A stretch of 64,000 nucleotides of DNA from Alicyclobacillus_A sp963788285 (GTDB taxonomy: Bacteria > Bacillota > Bacilli > Alicyclobacillales > Alicyclobacillaceae). This document shows, piece by piece, positions 51,718 through 61,695 of this stretch. The DNA is taken from NCBI GenBank assembly GCA_963788285.1, contig CAWBGB010000019.1:128667-192666 (forward strand), in the 5' to 3' direction. The position numbers and the translations under genes are program-made. The first letter of the stretch is position 1; each line of letters begins with the position of its first letter. Below the pieces are notes generated by a model. It worked only from the letters and a program-made list of their open reading frames with translations. It made no database searches and was not told the origin of the DNA.

Positions 51718-52455
51718 GTGACTGGGCGAGTTTCCATTGTAACGGGGGCGTCGCGCGGCATTGGGCGGGCGATCGCAGTAAAACTCGGCAAGGGCGGCGG
51801 ACAAGTCGTTGTCAACTACGTCGGACGGATTGACGATGCCCGCGAGACGGCGCGTCTCGTCGAAGACGCCGGTGGCCGAGCCATTGTCGAACAGGCAGAC
51901 GTCAGCATTGCAGCAGATGCCGACAGGTTGGTAGAATCGGCGCTAGCGGCGTTTGGCCGCGTCGACGTGGTCGTGAACAACGCCGGCATTACCCGAGACA
52001 CTCTGATTTTGCGCATGAAGGACGAAGACTGGGACGCGGTGATGAACACCAACTTGAAAGGCGCGTTCCACATGATCCGATCCGCCGCGCGCCCGATGAT
52101 GAAGCAGCGGCACGGCCGAATCGTCAACATTGCGTCGGTGGTGGGGATTGTCGGCAACGCGGGACAAGCCAACTATGTCTCGGCGAAGGCCGGGCTGATT
52201 GGATTGACGAAGACGGCTGCACGTGAATTGGCCGGTCGTGGCATTACGGTTAACGCAGTTGCGCCGGGATTTATCGAGACCGACATGACGGCGGAATTGC
52301 AGAGCGATGTAGTGGCTAAAATGGTAGAGCAGATCCCGCTAGGCCACGTCGGAAAGCCGGAGGACGTCGCCAACGCCGTCGGCTTCCTCGCTTCGGACGA
52401 GGCGGCCTACATCACCGGCCAAGTTTTGAATGTCGACGGCGGCATGGTCATGTAG
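51718..52455 (+). CDS. fabG: 3-oxoacyl-ACP reductase
   Basis: NADPH-dependent reduction of 3-oxoacyl-ACP. The 245-residue SDR has the cofactor motif TGASRGIGRAIA at residue 9, NNAG near residue 87, catalytic Ser in NIASVVG and YxxxK in NYVSAKAG near residue 153. GTG 51718 follows a GGGGGAAG site. Confidence 0.94.
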   Translation: MTGRVSIVTGASRGIGRAIAVKLGKGGGQVVVNYVGRIDDARETARLVEDAGGRAIVEQADVSIAADADRLVESALAAFGRVDVVVNNAGITRDTLILRMKDEDWDAVMNTNLKGAFHMIRSAARPMMKQRHGRIVNIASVVGIVGNAGQANYVSAKAGLIGLTKTAARELAGRGITVNAVAPGFIETDMTAELQSDVVAKMVEQIPLGHVGKPEDVANAVGFLASDEAAYITGQVLNVDGGMVM

Positions 52456-52596
52456 TATACTCTTGTCCAGAGCCTTGCCGTTTTGTCATCATCGCCTGTT
52501 ATCCGGAACATTGTAGACGGGGATGCAAGTCTGTGCCCGGTGACTCGGCTGATGTTACCGATGCGGCGTAGGTCTGTGTATTGAGGAGGTGGGAAC

Positions 52597-52830
52597 GTGT
52601 CTGATACGTTCAATCGTGTAAAGAACATTATCGTAGACCGGCTCGATGTGGATGAGTCGAAGGTAACATTGGAGTCAACCTTCAAAGACGACCTCGGAGC
52701 GGATTCCCTCGATGTGGTCGAGTTGATTATGGAGCTGGAAGACGAATTTGATCTCGAAATATCCGACGAGGATGCCGAGAAGATTCGTACGGTTGGAGAT
52801 GTAGTTACATATATCGAGCAACACCAGTAA
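52597..52830 (+). CDS. acpP: Acyl carrier protein
   Basis: A 77-residue acidic ACP; the phosphopantetheine Ser lies in GADSLDVVEL near residue 37. GTG 52597 follows GAGGAGG. The 141-base gap after fabG is large enough for an extra promoter, as often found before acpP, but none is clear. Confidence 0.97.
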   Translation: MSDTFNRVKNIIVDRLDVDESKVTLESTFKDDLGADSLDVVELIMELEDEFDLEISDEDAEKIRTVGDVVTYIEQHQ

Positions 52831-52850
52831 CACCAGCTTTCACACTAAGC

Positions 52851-52885
52851 AACAGAGTCCCGCGCAGTTGCCGGGGCTTTCTGTT
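52851..52885 (+). terminator. Attenuator-like hairpin between acpP and fabF
   Basis: AACAGA and TCTGTT enclose CCCG/CGGG pairing, an imperfect stem 20 bases after acpP. It has no T-run and may only reduce read-through or protect the abundant acpP message. Confidence 0.35.
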
Positions 52886-52904
52886 ATGTAGCGGGGGTGA
52901 CGGC

Positions 52905-54149
52905 GTGAAACGAGTGGTTATTACAGGAGTGGGTGTTGTGACACCCATCGGCAATGACGTTTCCACGTTTTGGGACCACCTGATTGCTGGCCAGTCTGGT
53001 ATATCGCGCATTGAATCCATGGACGTATCCGAGTATCCTTGTCAGATTGCAGGTGAGGTCAAGGAGTTCGATCCGGGACAGTACATGGACAAAAAGGAAG
53101 CCCGCCGATTCGACCGTTTCACGCAGTTTGCAGTGGCGGCTTCCGTGCAGGCCATGCAAGATGCAGCACTTCGCATCACTGATGAGAACGCCGAACGCTG
53201 CGGTGTCTACATTGGTTCCGGAATTGGCGGTATCCACACGTTGTTGGACAACTACAAGGTACTGCTGGACAGAGGCCCGAAGCGGGTCAGTCCGTTTGTC
53301 GTACCGACGATGATTGCCAACATGGCGTCCGGTCAAGTTTCCATTATGTTTGGTTTGAAGGGCCCGAACAGTTCACCGATCTCCGCGTGTGCAACGGGCA
53401 CGAATGCGATAGGCGACGCGTTCAAAATGATTCAACGCGGCGCTGCGGACGTGATGCTGGCTGGCGGCGCCGAAGCGGCAATTGTGGATTTGGCTTTGGC
53501 AGGATTCGGGAACGCGAAGGCGTTGTCTACGCGCAATGACGACCCGGAGCGGGCAAGCCGACCGTTTGATATGAACCGCGATGGCTTTGTCATGGCTGAA
53601 GGCGCGGGAGTGGTTGTCCTCGAGTCTCTCGAGCACGCGCAGGCGCGTGGTGCCAAGATTTATGCGGAGATTATCGGCTATGGCATGTCTGGTGATGCGT
53701 ACCATATCACCGCGCCGGAACCAGAAGGTCGAGGCGCCTACCAGGCGATGCGAGAGGCGCTTAGTGACGCTGGCATTCAGCCGGAAGATGTGAGTTACAT
53801 TAACGCACATGGAACGTCCACGGATGTGGGGGACAAGTTGGAGACGCTCGCCATCAAGAAGACTTTTGGGGATCACGCTTACAAGTTGGCGGTCAGTTCC
53901 ATCAAGTCGATGACAGGCCATATGCTGGGTGCGGCTGGTGCCGTGGAAGCAATAGCGACGGTCCTGACGCTTCGCGAAGGCGTTCTGCCACCGACCATCA
54001 ACTACGAGACGCCAGACCCAGAGTGCGACTTGGATTATGTACCGAACCAGGCCCGCAAACAGGACGTGGAAATTGCCATCTCCAACTCGTTCGGCTTTGG
54101 AGGGCACAATGCGGTCATCGTTTTGAAGAAGTTTTCAGCCGCACCGTAA
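52905..54149 (+). CDS. fabF: Beta-ketoacyl-ACP synthase II
   Basis: Elongation condensing enzyme. The 414-residue protein has the Cys-His-His triad: Cys in SACATGTNAIGDA near residue 164, His in NAHGTSTDVGD near residue 303 and His in MTGHMLGAAG near residue 340. GTG 52905 follows GGGGGTG. It ends the operon with a terminator. No fabZ or fabI lies in the window. Confidence 0.96.
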   Translation: MKRVVITGVGVVTPIGNDVSTFWDHLIAGQSGISRIESMDVSEYPCQIAGEVKEFDPGQYMDKKEARRFDRFTQFAVAASVQAMQDAALRITDENAERCGVYIGSGIGGIHTLLDNYKVLLDRGPKRVSPFVVPTMIANMASGQVSIMFGLKGPNSSPISACATGTNAIGDAFKMIQRGAADVMLAGGAEAAIVDLALAGFGNAKALSTRNDDPERASRPFDMNRDGFVMAEGAGVVVLESLEHAQARGAKIYAEIIGYGMSGDAYHITAPEPEGRGAYQAMREALSDAGIQPEDVSYINAHGTSTDVGDKLETLAIKKTFGDHAYKLAVSSIKSMTGHMLGAAGAVEAIATVLTLREGVLPPTINYETPDPECDLDYVPNQARKQDVEIAISNSFGFGGHNAVIVLKKFSAAP

Positions 54150-54162
54150 TCGTGGTCAGTAC

Positions 54163-54188
54163 CCCCCGACCCGGGTCGGGGGTCTTTT
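54163..54188 (+). terminator. Terminator after fabF
   Basis: CCCCCGACCC and GGGTCGGGGG form a continuous palindrome followed by TCTTTT. Confidence 0.88.
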
Positions 54189-54220
54189 GTTCTACCGATT
54201 ACGCTTTGAACATACGTTGC

Positions 54221-54248
54221 TGTACACGCATGTCAAGACAGATATAAT
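54221..54248 (+). promoter_or_regulatory. Possible promoter of the rnc operon
   Basis: TGTACA at 54221-54226, a 16-base spacer and a consensus TATAAT at 54243-54248, 18 bases before the rnc start. Confidence 0.5.
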
Positions 54249-54265
54249 CAAGGGGTTATGCCGAA

Positions 54266-54991
54266 ATGGCGGGGACAAAATGGGACGACTTGTTGTCTGC
54301 GCTGGGAATTCAGTTTGCATCTCAAGCACTGCTCAAGCAAGCTTTTACACATGCATCCTACCGCAATGAACACCGTAGACCACAATTGAAAGACAATGAA
54401 CGCCTGGAATTTCTCGGTGATGCCGTGTTGGAACTGGTTGTCAGTGATTACTTGTACCGAACGAAATCCACCCTTCCTGAGGGGGAACTGACCCGGTTAC
54501 GAGCTTCGATTGTTTGTGAGCCTAGTCTGGTACACTTCGCTCGTCGACTTCACTTTGATCAGTTCATCCGTCTAGGACGGGGTGAAGAGCGGTCTGGTGG
54601 GCGAAATCGCCCTGCGCTTCTCGCCGACGTATTCGAGGCGTTCATCGGTGCGTTGTATCTGGATCAAGGACTCGAGGCGGTTCAATCCTTTATGGAAGTA
54701 CACTTTTTTCCGTATTTGCAGGAGTACGCTGCGGGTTTGGACTACAAGACGTCGCTCCAGGAGTGGGTTCAACAGAACGGCGGAGGTAAGGAGCTGCGTT
54801 ATGTGATTGTCGAAGAGCGCGGCCCAGCCCACGCGCGCGAGTTTGTCGTTCAGGTGTGGATAGGCTCGGACATGATGGGACAAGGTGTCGGCAGGTCCAA
54901 GAAGGAAGCCGAGCAAAAGGCCGCGCGCGAAGCACTGGGTAAACTCGGGAAAGCGCCAGGGGGCTTAGCAGGTGTTTCTGAAAAAGATTGA
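54266..54991 (+). CDS. rnc: Ribonuclease III
   Basis: Double-strand RNA endonuclease for rRNA processing and RNA turnover. The 241-residue protein has the catalytic signature NERLEFLGDAVLEL near residue 44 and the second acidic site DVFEAFIGALYLD near residue 116, then a C-terminal dsRNA-binding domain (about 155-230) ending in KKEAEQKAAREAL. It overlaps smc by 20 bases. Confidence 0.95.
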   Translation: MAGTKWDDLLSALGIQFASQALLKQAFTHASYRNEHRRPQLKDNERLEFLGDAVLELVVSDYLYRTKSTLPEGELTRLRASIVCEPSLVHFARRLHFDQFIRLGRGEERSGGRNRPALLADVFEAFIGALYLDQGLEAVQSFMEVHFFPYLQEYAAGLDYKTSLQEWVQQNGGGKELRYVIVEERGPAHAREFVVQVWIGSDMMGQGVGRSKKEAEQKAAREALGKLGKAPGGLAGVSEKD

Positions 54992-57900
54992 TGTCATCGG
55001 TTTTAAATCGTTTGCGGACAAAACGAGTATCGAGTTTTCACCTGGCATCACTGCCGTCGTCGGCCCAAACGGGAGTGGCAAGAGCAACATTGCTGACGCC
55101 ATTCGTTGGGTACTGGGCGAACAAAGTGCGCGCAATTTACGTGGCAGCAAGATGGAAGACGTGATCTTCGCAGGGAGTGACAGTCGTCGTCCGACCAATT
55201 TCTGTGAGGTATCACTGACGTTGGACAACTCGGACGGACACCTGCCGGTGCAGTTCAACGAAGTGGTCATTACGCGGCGTGTGTATCGGTCTGGAGAGAG
55301 CGAGTATTTACTGAATAAGCAGCCTTGCCGATTGAAGGACATCCTCGAACTGTTCATGGACTCTGGCATGGGCCGTGAGTCCTATTCCATTATTGGACAA
55401 GGGCGCATAGAAGAAATGCTGTCCACCCGCCCAGAAGATAGGCGTGGTCCCTTCGAAGACGCTGCCGGAATTGTCAAGTACAAGTTTCGTCGGCGCGAGG
55501 CGGAACGAAAGTTGGCGGAGACCGCTGCGAACATCGTACGCGTGGACGACATCCTATCCGAACTTGAGCGTCAGGCTGGGCCTCTCGAAAAGGAAGCACA
55601 GCGCGCTGAACAATACAGGCAGTACGAGCAGGAATTGACGGCCCTGGACATCTCACTGCTCGTGCGCGATATTGAACTGCTGCAAGAGCGCTGGAAGGAC
55701 GTCGCTGCCAATGTCGACCAGGCGGCGCGCCAGAGACAAATCGCCAGTGAGGTTTTAAAGCAATCCGACCTGCGTCTGCAGCAGGCAAAAGCTAAGTTTG
55801 ACGCCAAGAACGCAGAAGCGGAAGCCGTTCAAAAACAGCTGTTGGAGGCCGTCGAAAGTCGGCAGCGGACGGAAGGCAACCTAGAACTAGCGAGGGAACG
55901 GGCGAAAAACGCTGAACAAAGTATCGCCGACCGGGAGCGACAGCGGTCCCAAATGTCGGAAGACAAGCAAGCCTTGGAGTCGCAGGTGCACGCGCTGTCT
56001 GAGCGCAAGGGTCGTGTGGAAGCTCAGCTTCAAATCAAGACGGCTGAGTTGGAAGCGGCAGCGTACGCCGTGGATCCCGCGGAACGCCAACGGTTAGAGC
56101 GCGAGATTGAGCAACTGAACGCAGATCTCATCGAATATCATCACAAAGCTGCTGCCTTGCGCAATGAACTGAAGATGTCTGAGGAGTCAATGTCCCAGGA
56201 GGGGCGGAAAAAGGCGCGGCTGGAGGAAGACAGGCAGCGATGGGAACAAGAGCTGCAAAAGTATCAGGAACTGCGGAAGCGTCTTCATGAAGAAGGAAAC
56301 CAGGTCATGGAAGTGCTGCACCGGAATGCGGTGGAGCTTGATGAAACGTCTCACTCGCTGCGCGAGCGCGCTCAGGAAGAAGCGTCTGTCGTCACAAAAA
56401 TACACCAGGCAAAGTCGTTAGTGGCCTCCCTGCAGTCCAAGTACGAACTCCTGAGGGAACTGGAAGAAGGCTACGACGGGTATGCCCTTGGTGCAAAAAC
56501 GGTGTTACAAAACGCGGCAAAGGGACGGCTGCAGGGGGTGCACGGGCCACTCGCATCACTGGTGCAAGTGCCCAAACAGTACGAAACGGCTATCGAAACT
56601 GCACTCGGCGGTACTGTGCAAAACATTGTAGTCAGTACAGAAGCAGATGCACGAGCCGCCATTGAGATGTTGAAGCAGCGACAGGCAGGGCGGGCGACGT
56701 TTATGCCGCTGTCGGTCATTCGCGGGCGGTCTATCGCCCCTGGTGAGCTGGCCAAGGTCACCGGGGTAGAGGGCTATGTCGGGGTCGCAAGCGATTTGGT
56801 GCGTTGTGCTCCCGAGTACACGGAGGTCGTACGACATTTGCTTGGCAACGTATTGGTTGCGCAAAAGCTCATCCATGCGAACGAGATTGCACGCAAATTG
56901 GAGTACCGAGTGCGCATTGTCACATTGGAAGGCGATATCGTCAGCCCAGGTGGGGTGATGTCGGGCGGCAGTCACGTGCGCAAAGGCCCCGGCCTTTTGG
57001 GAAGGTCACGAGAAAAGAATGACGTCGAACGGCAAATTCGTGAGGCAGAGCAGGCGGTGGCGGACTGGGAAGCAAAACAGGCTGCGCTGCGCGCGGAAAT
57101 GACGTCTTTACAACAGCACCAAAAGCGGCTTCTCGATGAAAACGAGAACCTGAAAAAGACGTTGAACGCGTTGGAAACGGAAAGCCGCGAAGCGGCAGCG
57201 AATGAACAGAACGCAGCGGACAGGCTGCAGAATGTCATGTGGGAATTCGAGCAACTCAACACGGGGCAGCAGGTGTGGGAGGAGCGCCTCGAGCAGGCGC
57301 GGCGGCAGCTGCAGGAAACAGAGTCGAAATTGGCCCGGATTGAACAGGCTATAGCCCAGAAACGCCGTGAATTGCAGGAGCGCGAGAAAGCGGTGGAAAG
57401 CGCGCAGGAGTCCCTGACCGCGCTGCGCGTGGAAGTGGCGACGCTCACGCAGGAGTCGGACGTATTGAAGGGTCAGTTGCGAGAACTTGCGGATCGGAGT
57501 CGGCGAATCGCAACGAGAGAGAGTCAGTTGCTCAACGAGATCACGGAGTTTTCGGCCACGCAATCGGCGTGTCTGCAGGAGATTGCGGATACAGAGCAGA
57601 GGCTCCAGGAACTCACGGATGTCGTCCGCGACCTAGAAGCTCGGCTGGCTGTCATTCGGCAGGAACGACAGTATATGGAAGCCAGTGTGATAGAAGCGGA
57701 GAAGGTGTATCGGGCGCAGCAACAAGCAGTGACTTCCGCAGACGAGCAGTTGCATCGAGCGGAAGTTCTCGCAGAGCGCACGGACATGGAACTGAACCAC
57801 GCTTTGCGGAAGATGGGCGACAACTACCATATGACGTACGAATGGGCGAAAGAGCATTATCCGGCCGTGGAGAACGAAGAGGAATCAAAGCGAGTGGCGG

Positions 57901-58547
57901 ATAGCTTACGGCGGAAGATGGCAGCGCTCGGTGAGGTACAGTTGAGCGCAATTGACGAGTGGAAACGCCTGTCCGAACGCATTCAATTCTTGGAGCGGGA
58001 ACGCACAGACCTGGAAGAAGCGCGCAGTCACCTCGAGTCGGTGATTGAGGAGATTGATGAGGAAATGTCGAAGCGCTTCGCGCAGACCTTTGAACAGATT
58101 CGCACAGAATTCCAGATTTCGTTTCGTCAGTTATTCGGAGGAGGCCATGCGGATCTGACGCTCACCAATCCGGAAGACTTGCTCAGCACTGGCATTGATG
58201 TGATTGCACAGCCTCCCGGAAAGAAACTGCAAAACCTGAACTTGTTGTCCGGTGGCGAGCGTGCACTTACTGCAATGGCCCTGCTCTTTGCCATTCTCAA
58301 GGTGCGGCCTGTTCCGTTCTGTGTGCTGGACGAAGTAGAGGCTGCTTTGGATGAAGCCAACGTGAGCCGATTTGCGCAACAACTCCGTCGATTTTCGACG
58401 GACACGCAGTTTATCGTCATTACGCACAGGCGTGGCACGATGGAAGAGGCGGACGCATTGTACGGGGTGACGATGCAGGAATCTGGGATTTCGACGTTGA
58501 TTGGCGTGCGCCTTACCGACGTGGATGTAGAGACGGAGCCTGCGTGA
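54972..58547 (+). CDS. smc: Chromosome segregation protein SMC
   Basis: A 1191-residue SMC ATPase that compacts and separates chromosomes with ScpA and ScpB. Walker A is GPNGSGKSNIADAIRWVLGEQ at about residue 32 (with the first part GPNGSGKS binding ATP). Long coiled coils (about 170-500 and 670-1020) flank the hinge at about 510-660, which includes the GGVMSGGS segment at its end. The C-terminal head has the signature LLSGGERALTAMALLFA near residue 1095 and Walker B FCVLDEVEAALDE. GTG 54972 lies within rnc. Confidence 0.96.
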   Translation: MFLKKIDVIGFKSFADKTSIEFSPGITAVVGPNGSGKSNIADAIRWVLGEQSARNLRGSKMEDVIFAGSDSRRPTNFCEVSLTLDNSDGHLPVQFNEVVITRRVYRSGESEYLLNKQPCRLKDILELFMDSGMGRESYSIIGQGRIEEMLSTRPEDRRGPFEDAAGIVKYKFRRREAERKLAETAANIVRVDDILSELERQAGPLEKEAQRAEQYRQYEQELTALDISLLVRDIELLQERWKDVAANVDQAARQRQIASEVLKQSDLRLQQAKAKFDAKNAEAEAVQKQLLEAVESRQRTEGNLELARERAKNAEQSIADRERQRSQMSEDKQALESQVHALSERKGRVEAQLQIKTAELEAAAYAVDPAERQRLEREIEQLNADLIEYHHKAAALRNELKMSEESMSQEGRKKARLEEDRQRWEQELQKYQELRKRLHEEGNQVMEVLHRNAVELDETSHSLRERAQEEASVVTKIHQAKSLVASLQSKYELLRELEEGYDGYALGAKTVLQNAAKGRLQGVHGPLASLVQVPKQYETAIETALGGTVQNIVVSTEADARAAIEMLKQRQAGRATFMPLSVIRGRSIAPGELAKVTGVEGYVGVASDLVRCAPEYTEVVRHLLGNVLVAQKLIHANEIARKLEYRVRIVTLEGDIVSPGGVMSGGSHVRKGPGLLGRSREKNDVERQIREAEQAVADWEAKQAALRAEMTSLQQHQKRLLDENENLKKTLNALETESREAAANEQNAADRLQNVMWEFEQLNTGQQVWEERLEQARRQLQETESKLARIEQAIAQKRRELQEREKAVESAQESLTALRVEVATLTQESDVLKGQLRELADRSRRIATRESQLLNEITEFSATQSACLQEIADTEQRLQELTDVVRDLEARLAVIRQERQYMEASVIEAEKVYRAQQQAVTSADEQLHRAEVLAERTDMELNHALRKMGDNYHMTYEWAKEHYPAVENEEESKRVADSLRRKMAALGEVQLSAIDEWKRLSERIQFLERERTDLEEARSHLESVIEEIDEEMSKRFAQTFEQIRTEFQISFRQLFGGGHADLTLTNPEDLLSTGIDVIAQPPGKKLQNLNLLSGGERALTAMALLFAILKVRPVPFCVLDEVEAALDEANVSRFAQQLRRFSTDTQFIVITHRRGTMEEADALYGVTMQESGISTLIGVRLTDVDVETEPA

Positions 58548-58598
58548 GGTTCACGCACGCCGCCGGCGTCTAGACTGATTGAAGGTGGTGGATTCTGA

Positions 58599-59519
58599 GT
58601 GGGGTTGTTGGACAAATTCCGCAGGGGTTTGGAGAAAAGTAGAGAAGCCGTGTTCGGACGGCTCGGGCGGATGTTCCAGGGGCGGAAACTGGACGAATCG
58701 GTCTACGAGGACATGGAAGAAATTCTGATTTCTGCCGACATTGGGGTAGATACCTCACTGTGGCTGATTGAACGCGTTCGCAAACTGGCGAAAGAACAGC
58801 GTGTCACAGATGCTGAAGCGTTGCCGCCTTTGCTACAGCAAGCGATGGAAGAGGTACTGGCGGACTGCGACATATCGATGCGCACCGCTTCCGAAGGACC
58901 CACCTTGTACTTGTTTGTGGGTGTCAACGGCGTCGGCAAGACTACGACGATTGGAAAGCTGGCACACCGTTATGTGCAAGAAGGCAAAAAGGTCATCATG
59001 GCTGCCGGAGACACGTTCCGCGCGGCTGCTATCGAGCAGCTGGTGGAATGGGGAAATCGCGTTGGTTGTGACGTGGTGCGCCACACGCAAGGGTCCGATC
59101 CAGCGGCGGTCGTGTATGACGCCATTGTGGCCGCCAAGTCTCGGGGGATTGACATCATTCTGTGTGACACCGCTGGAAGGCTTCACAACAAGGCAAATCT
59201 TATGGCTGAATTGGCCAAGATCCGAAAGGTCGTAACCCGTGAGATGCCTGATGCGCCCCACGAAGTTTTACTCGTCGTTGACGGAACGACGGGTCAAAAC
59301 GCGATACACCAGGCGGAGGCGTTTAAGGAAGTTGTGCAGGTGACTGGGTTAGTCGTCACGAAGCTCGACGGCACGGCGAAAGGAGGCGTCTTGCTGCCGA
59401 TTGTGCGCGAACACGGAATACCCGTAAAATGGGTCGGCCTGGGCGAAGGCATGGATGACCTGGAACCTTTCTCCGCGTCGTCCTACGCACAAGCTGTCTG
59501 TCGCCCTGACAGTGTGTAA
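58599..59519 (+). CDS. ftsY: Signal recognition particle receptor FtsY
   Basis: Membrane-associated SRP receptor GTPase. The 306-residue protein has a short N domain without the long acidic A domain of Escherichia, then the G domain: GVNGVGKTTTIGKLA near residue 108, the DTFRAAAIEQL, DTAGRLHNK and TKLDGTAKGG motifs. GTG 58599 is the start. Sits in the usual smc-ftsY-ylxM-ffh order. Confidence 0.95.
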   Translation: MGLLDKFRRGLEKSREAVFGRLGRMFQGRKLDESVYEDMEEILISADIGVDTSLWLIERVRKLAKEQRVTDAEALPPLLQQAMEEVLADCDISMRTASEGPTLYLFVGVNGVGKTTTIGKLAHRYVQEGKKVIMAAGDTFRAAAIEQLVEWGNRVGCDVVRHTQGSDPAAVVYDAIVAAKSRGIDIILCDTAGRLHNKANLMAELAKIRKVVTREMPDAPHEVLLVVDGTTGQNAIHQAEAFKEVVQVTGLVVTKLDGTAKGGVLLPIVREHGIPVKWVGLGEGMDDLEPFSASSYAQAVCRPDSV

Positions 59520-59530
59520 AGGAGTGGCGC

Positions 59531-59932
59531 TTGACAGTGGCACGTGAGACCCGTATGATAGATAAGGTCACGAAAGTAGTCAACCTCTATGACTTGTACG
59601 GCACATTGCTGACACAGCGGCAGCGCGAACTCGTGGAGATGTACTATTTCGATGATTGGTCACTGGCGGAGATTGCCGAGAACCTGGGCGTCAGCCGCCA
59701 GGCTGTTCACGACAATCTGCGACGTGCAGAAGAGCAGTTGGACAGTTACGAGCGCGCACTTGGACTTCTGGAGAGTCAGGCAGCGTACGCCGCCAAGGCA
59801 CGTGAAGTGCTGGCACTGTGGCAGTCGCTTCGGGATTTGGTGCCCGAACCATCCCGCGGTCAGTTTGAAGCCGCCTTGGAACGGTTGACCAACGTGGATG
59901 GGTCTGGTGAAAGGGGAGACGACCGTGCTTGA
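59531..59932 (+). CDS. ylxM: YlxM-family helix-turn-helix protein, SRP-linked
   Basis: A 133-residue protein of the UPF0122/YlxM family, with a sigma-70 region-4-like HTH (SLAEIAENLGVSRQAVHDNLRRAE, about residues 41-64). In streptococci YlxM binds SRP components and modulates SRP GTPase activity. TTG 59531 is the likely start, 7 bases from AAAGGAG. It overlaps ffh by 8 bases, which fits a shared function. Confidence 0.9.
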   Translation: MTVARETRMIDKVTKVVNLYDLYGTLLTQRQRELVEMYYFDDWSLAEIAENLGVSRQAVHDNLRRAEEQLDSYERALGLLESQAAYAAKAREVLALWQSLRDLVPEPSRGQFEAALERLTNVDGSGERGDDRA

Positions 59933-61364
59933 AGGACTGTCCAGCAGTTTACAGAAGGCGTTAAGCAAGCTCAGGGCAAAAGGTAAACTGACAGAAGACG
60001 ACGTACAAACTGCGATGCGGGAAGTCCGCCTCGCTTTGCTAGCGGCAGACGTCAACGTCAAGGTTGTTAAGCAGTTCGTGGACAAGGTCAGGGAGCGAGC
60101 CGTTGGCCAGGAGGTCCAGAAAAGTCTGACGCCAGGTCAACAAGTCGTCAAGATTGTCTATGAGGAACTGACAGACTTGATGGGTGGCACTGAAGAGCGC
60201 ATCCGGATGGCGGCGAAACCGCCTACTGTGGTGATGCTCGCGGGTCTTCAGGGTGCTGGTAAGACGACGGCTGCCGCAAAGTTGGCGCTGTCGTTTCGTA
60301 AGCATCAGCACAGACCCTTATTGGTGGCAGCTGACGTGTACCGCCCTGCCGCCATTCAACAGCTACAAGTGTTGGGGCGGCAAATCGATATTCCTGTCTT
60401 TGATTTGGGCACGGAAGTGGATCCGGTAGAGATTGCTCGGCAAGGTCGAGAGGAAGCCATCCGCCAAGGGGCAGACGTGCTGATTATTGACACGGCGGGT
60501 CGCCTGCATGTCGATGATCGACTGATGGATGAGCTGAGTCGCATCAAAGCTGCGGTTCCACCCGACGAAATTTTGTTGGTCGTCGACGCCATGACGGGTC
60601 AGGACGCGGTACACGTAGCTGAAACCTTCCATCAACGCTTGTCCATTACAGGTGTCATTCTTACCAAGATGGATGGGGACACTCGCGGCGGTGCGGCGTT
60701 GACGGTTCGAGCGGTGACCGGGTGTCCGATTAAATTTGTGGGTCTCGGTGAAAAGATTGAGCCGCTAGAAGTGTTTCATCCGGATCGCTTGGCTTCGCGC
60801 ATTCTCGGCATGGGTGATGTGCTAAGTCTGATTGAAAAGGCGCAAGAAAACTTCGACCTGGAAAAGGCGAAGGAAATGGAGCAAAAGCTCCGGACGGCTC
60901 AGTTCACGTTGGACGACTTTCGTGAGCAACTGCGTCAGGTGAGAAATCTCGGGCCGCTGGATCAAATCCTGAAGATGCTTCCCGGCATCGGCAAGTTCAA
61001 GGGACTGGAAAACATCCAGGTGGACGAAAAGAAATTTCTGCACATCGACGCCATCATCTCTTCGATGACCAAAGAAGAGCGAGCGAATCCCAGTTTGATG
61101 AACGCAAGCCGGAGGCGGCGGGTGGCGCTCGGCAGTGGTCTCACTGTCCGAGAGGTGAATCAGGTGCTCAATCAGTTTGAACAGATACAGCAGATGATGA
61201 AGCGCCTCGCAGGTGGCGGCAAAAAAATGGGTCGTCGAAGCGCACTGAACGCCCTCAAATCGCTGGGCAACCTGGGGGATCTTCCGGGCGGCATGAACAT
61301 GCCTTCTCTCGGCGGCGTTGGACCACAACACAAGCGCCAACATCGAAAGAAGAAAAAACACTAA
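59925..61364 (+). CDS. ffh: Signal recognition particle protein Ffh
   Basis: SRP54 homologue, binding signal sequences and 4.5S/scRNA for membrane targeting. The 479-residue protein has the N domain, the G domain with GLQGAGKTTAAAKLA near residue 107, DVYRPAAIQQL, DTAGRLHVD and TKMDGDTRGG, then the methionine-rich M domain (about 325-455) and a basic tail. GTG 59925 gives an N terminus aligned with Bacillus Ffh and has AAGGGGAG upstream. The frame is open 9 codons further. Confidence 0.96.
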   Translation: MLEGLSSSLQKALSKLRAKGKLTEDDVQTAMREVRLALLAADVNVKVVKQFVDKVRERAVGQEVQKSLTPGQQVVKIVYEELTDLMGGTEERIRMAAKPPTVVMLAGLQGAGKTTAAAKLALSFRKHQHRPLLVAADVYRPAAIQQLQVLGRQIDIPVFDLGTEVDPVEIARQGREEAIRQGADVLIIDTAGRLHVDDRLMDELSRIKAAVPPDEILLVVDAMTGQDAVHVAETFHQRLSITGVILTKMDGDTRGGAALTVRAVTGCPIKFVGLGEKIEPLEVFHPDRLASRILGMGDVLSLIEKAQENFDLEKAKEMEQKLRTAQFTLDDFREQLRQVRNLGPLDQILKMLPGIGKFKGLENIQVDEKKFLHIDAIISSMTKEERANPSLMNASRRRRVALGSGLTVREVNQVLNQFEQIQQMMKRLAGGGKKMGRRSALNALKSLGNLGDLPGGMNMPSLGGVGPQHKRQHRKKKKH

Positions 61365-61381
61365 CTTTGGAGGTGCCAATC

Positions 61382-61654
61382 ATGGCAGTAAAAATTCGTT
61401 TGAAGCGTATGGGTGCAAAGAAGGCTCCATTCTACCGTGTGGTTGTTGCTGAATCGCGTTCTCCGCGCGATGGTCGTTTCATTGAAGAAATTGGCACGTA
61501 CAATCCGTTGACGGATCCCGCACAGATTTCCATTGACGAAGAAAAGGCGTTGCGTTGGTTGGGAACGGGTGCACAGCCGTCCGATACGGTTCGCTATTTG
61601 TTCCGTCAGGTAGGAATTCTGAAGAAATATCACGAATCGAAACTGCAAAAGTAA
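61382..61654 (+). CDS. rpsP: 30S ribosomal protein S16
   Basis: A 90-residue S16 with the N-terminal VKIRLKRMGAKKAPFYRVVV and RDGRFIEEIGTYNP segments. ATG 61382 follows GGAGGTG. Start of the rpsP-khpA-ylqD-rimM-trmD run. Confidence 0.97.
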   Translation: MAVKIRLKRMGAKKAPFYRVVVAESRSPRDGRFIEEIGTYNPLTDPAQISIDEEKALRWLGTGAQPSDTVRYLFRQVGILKKYHESKLQK

Positions 61655-61695
61655 TCAGGCTTCGACGGTAGGCACGGGAAAGCGGGAGGACGCGT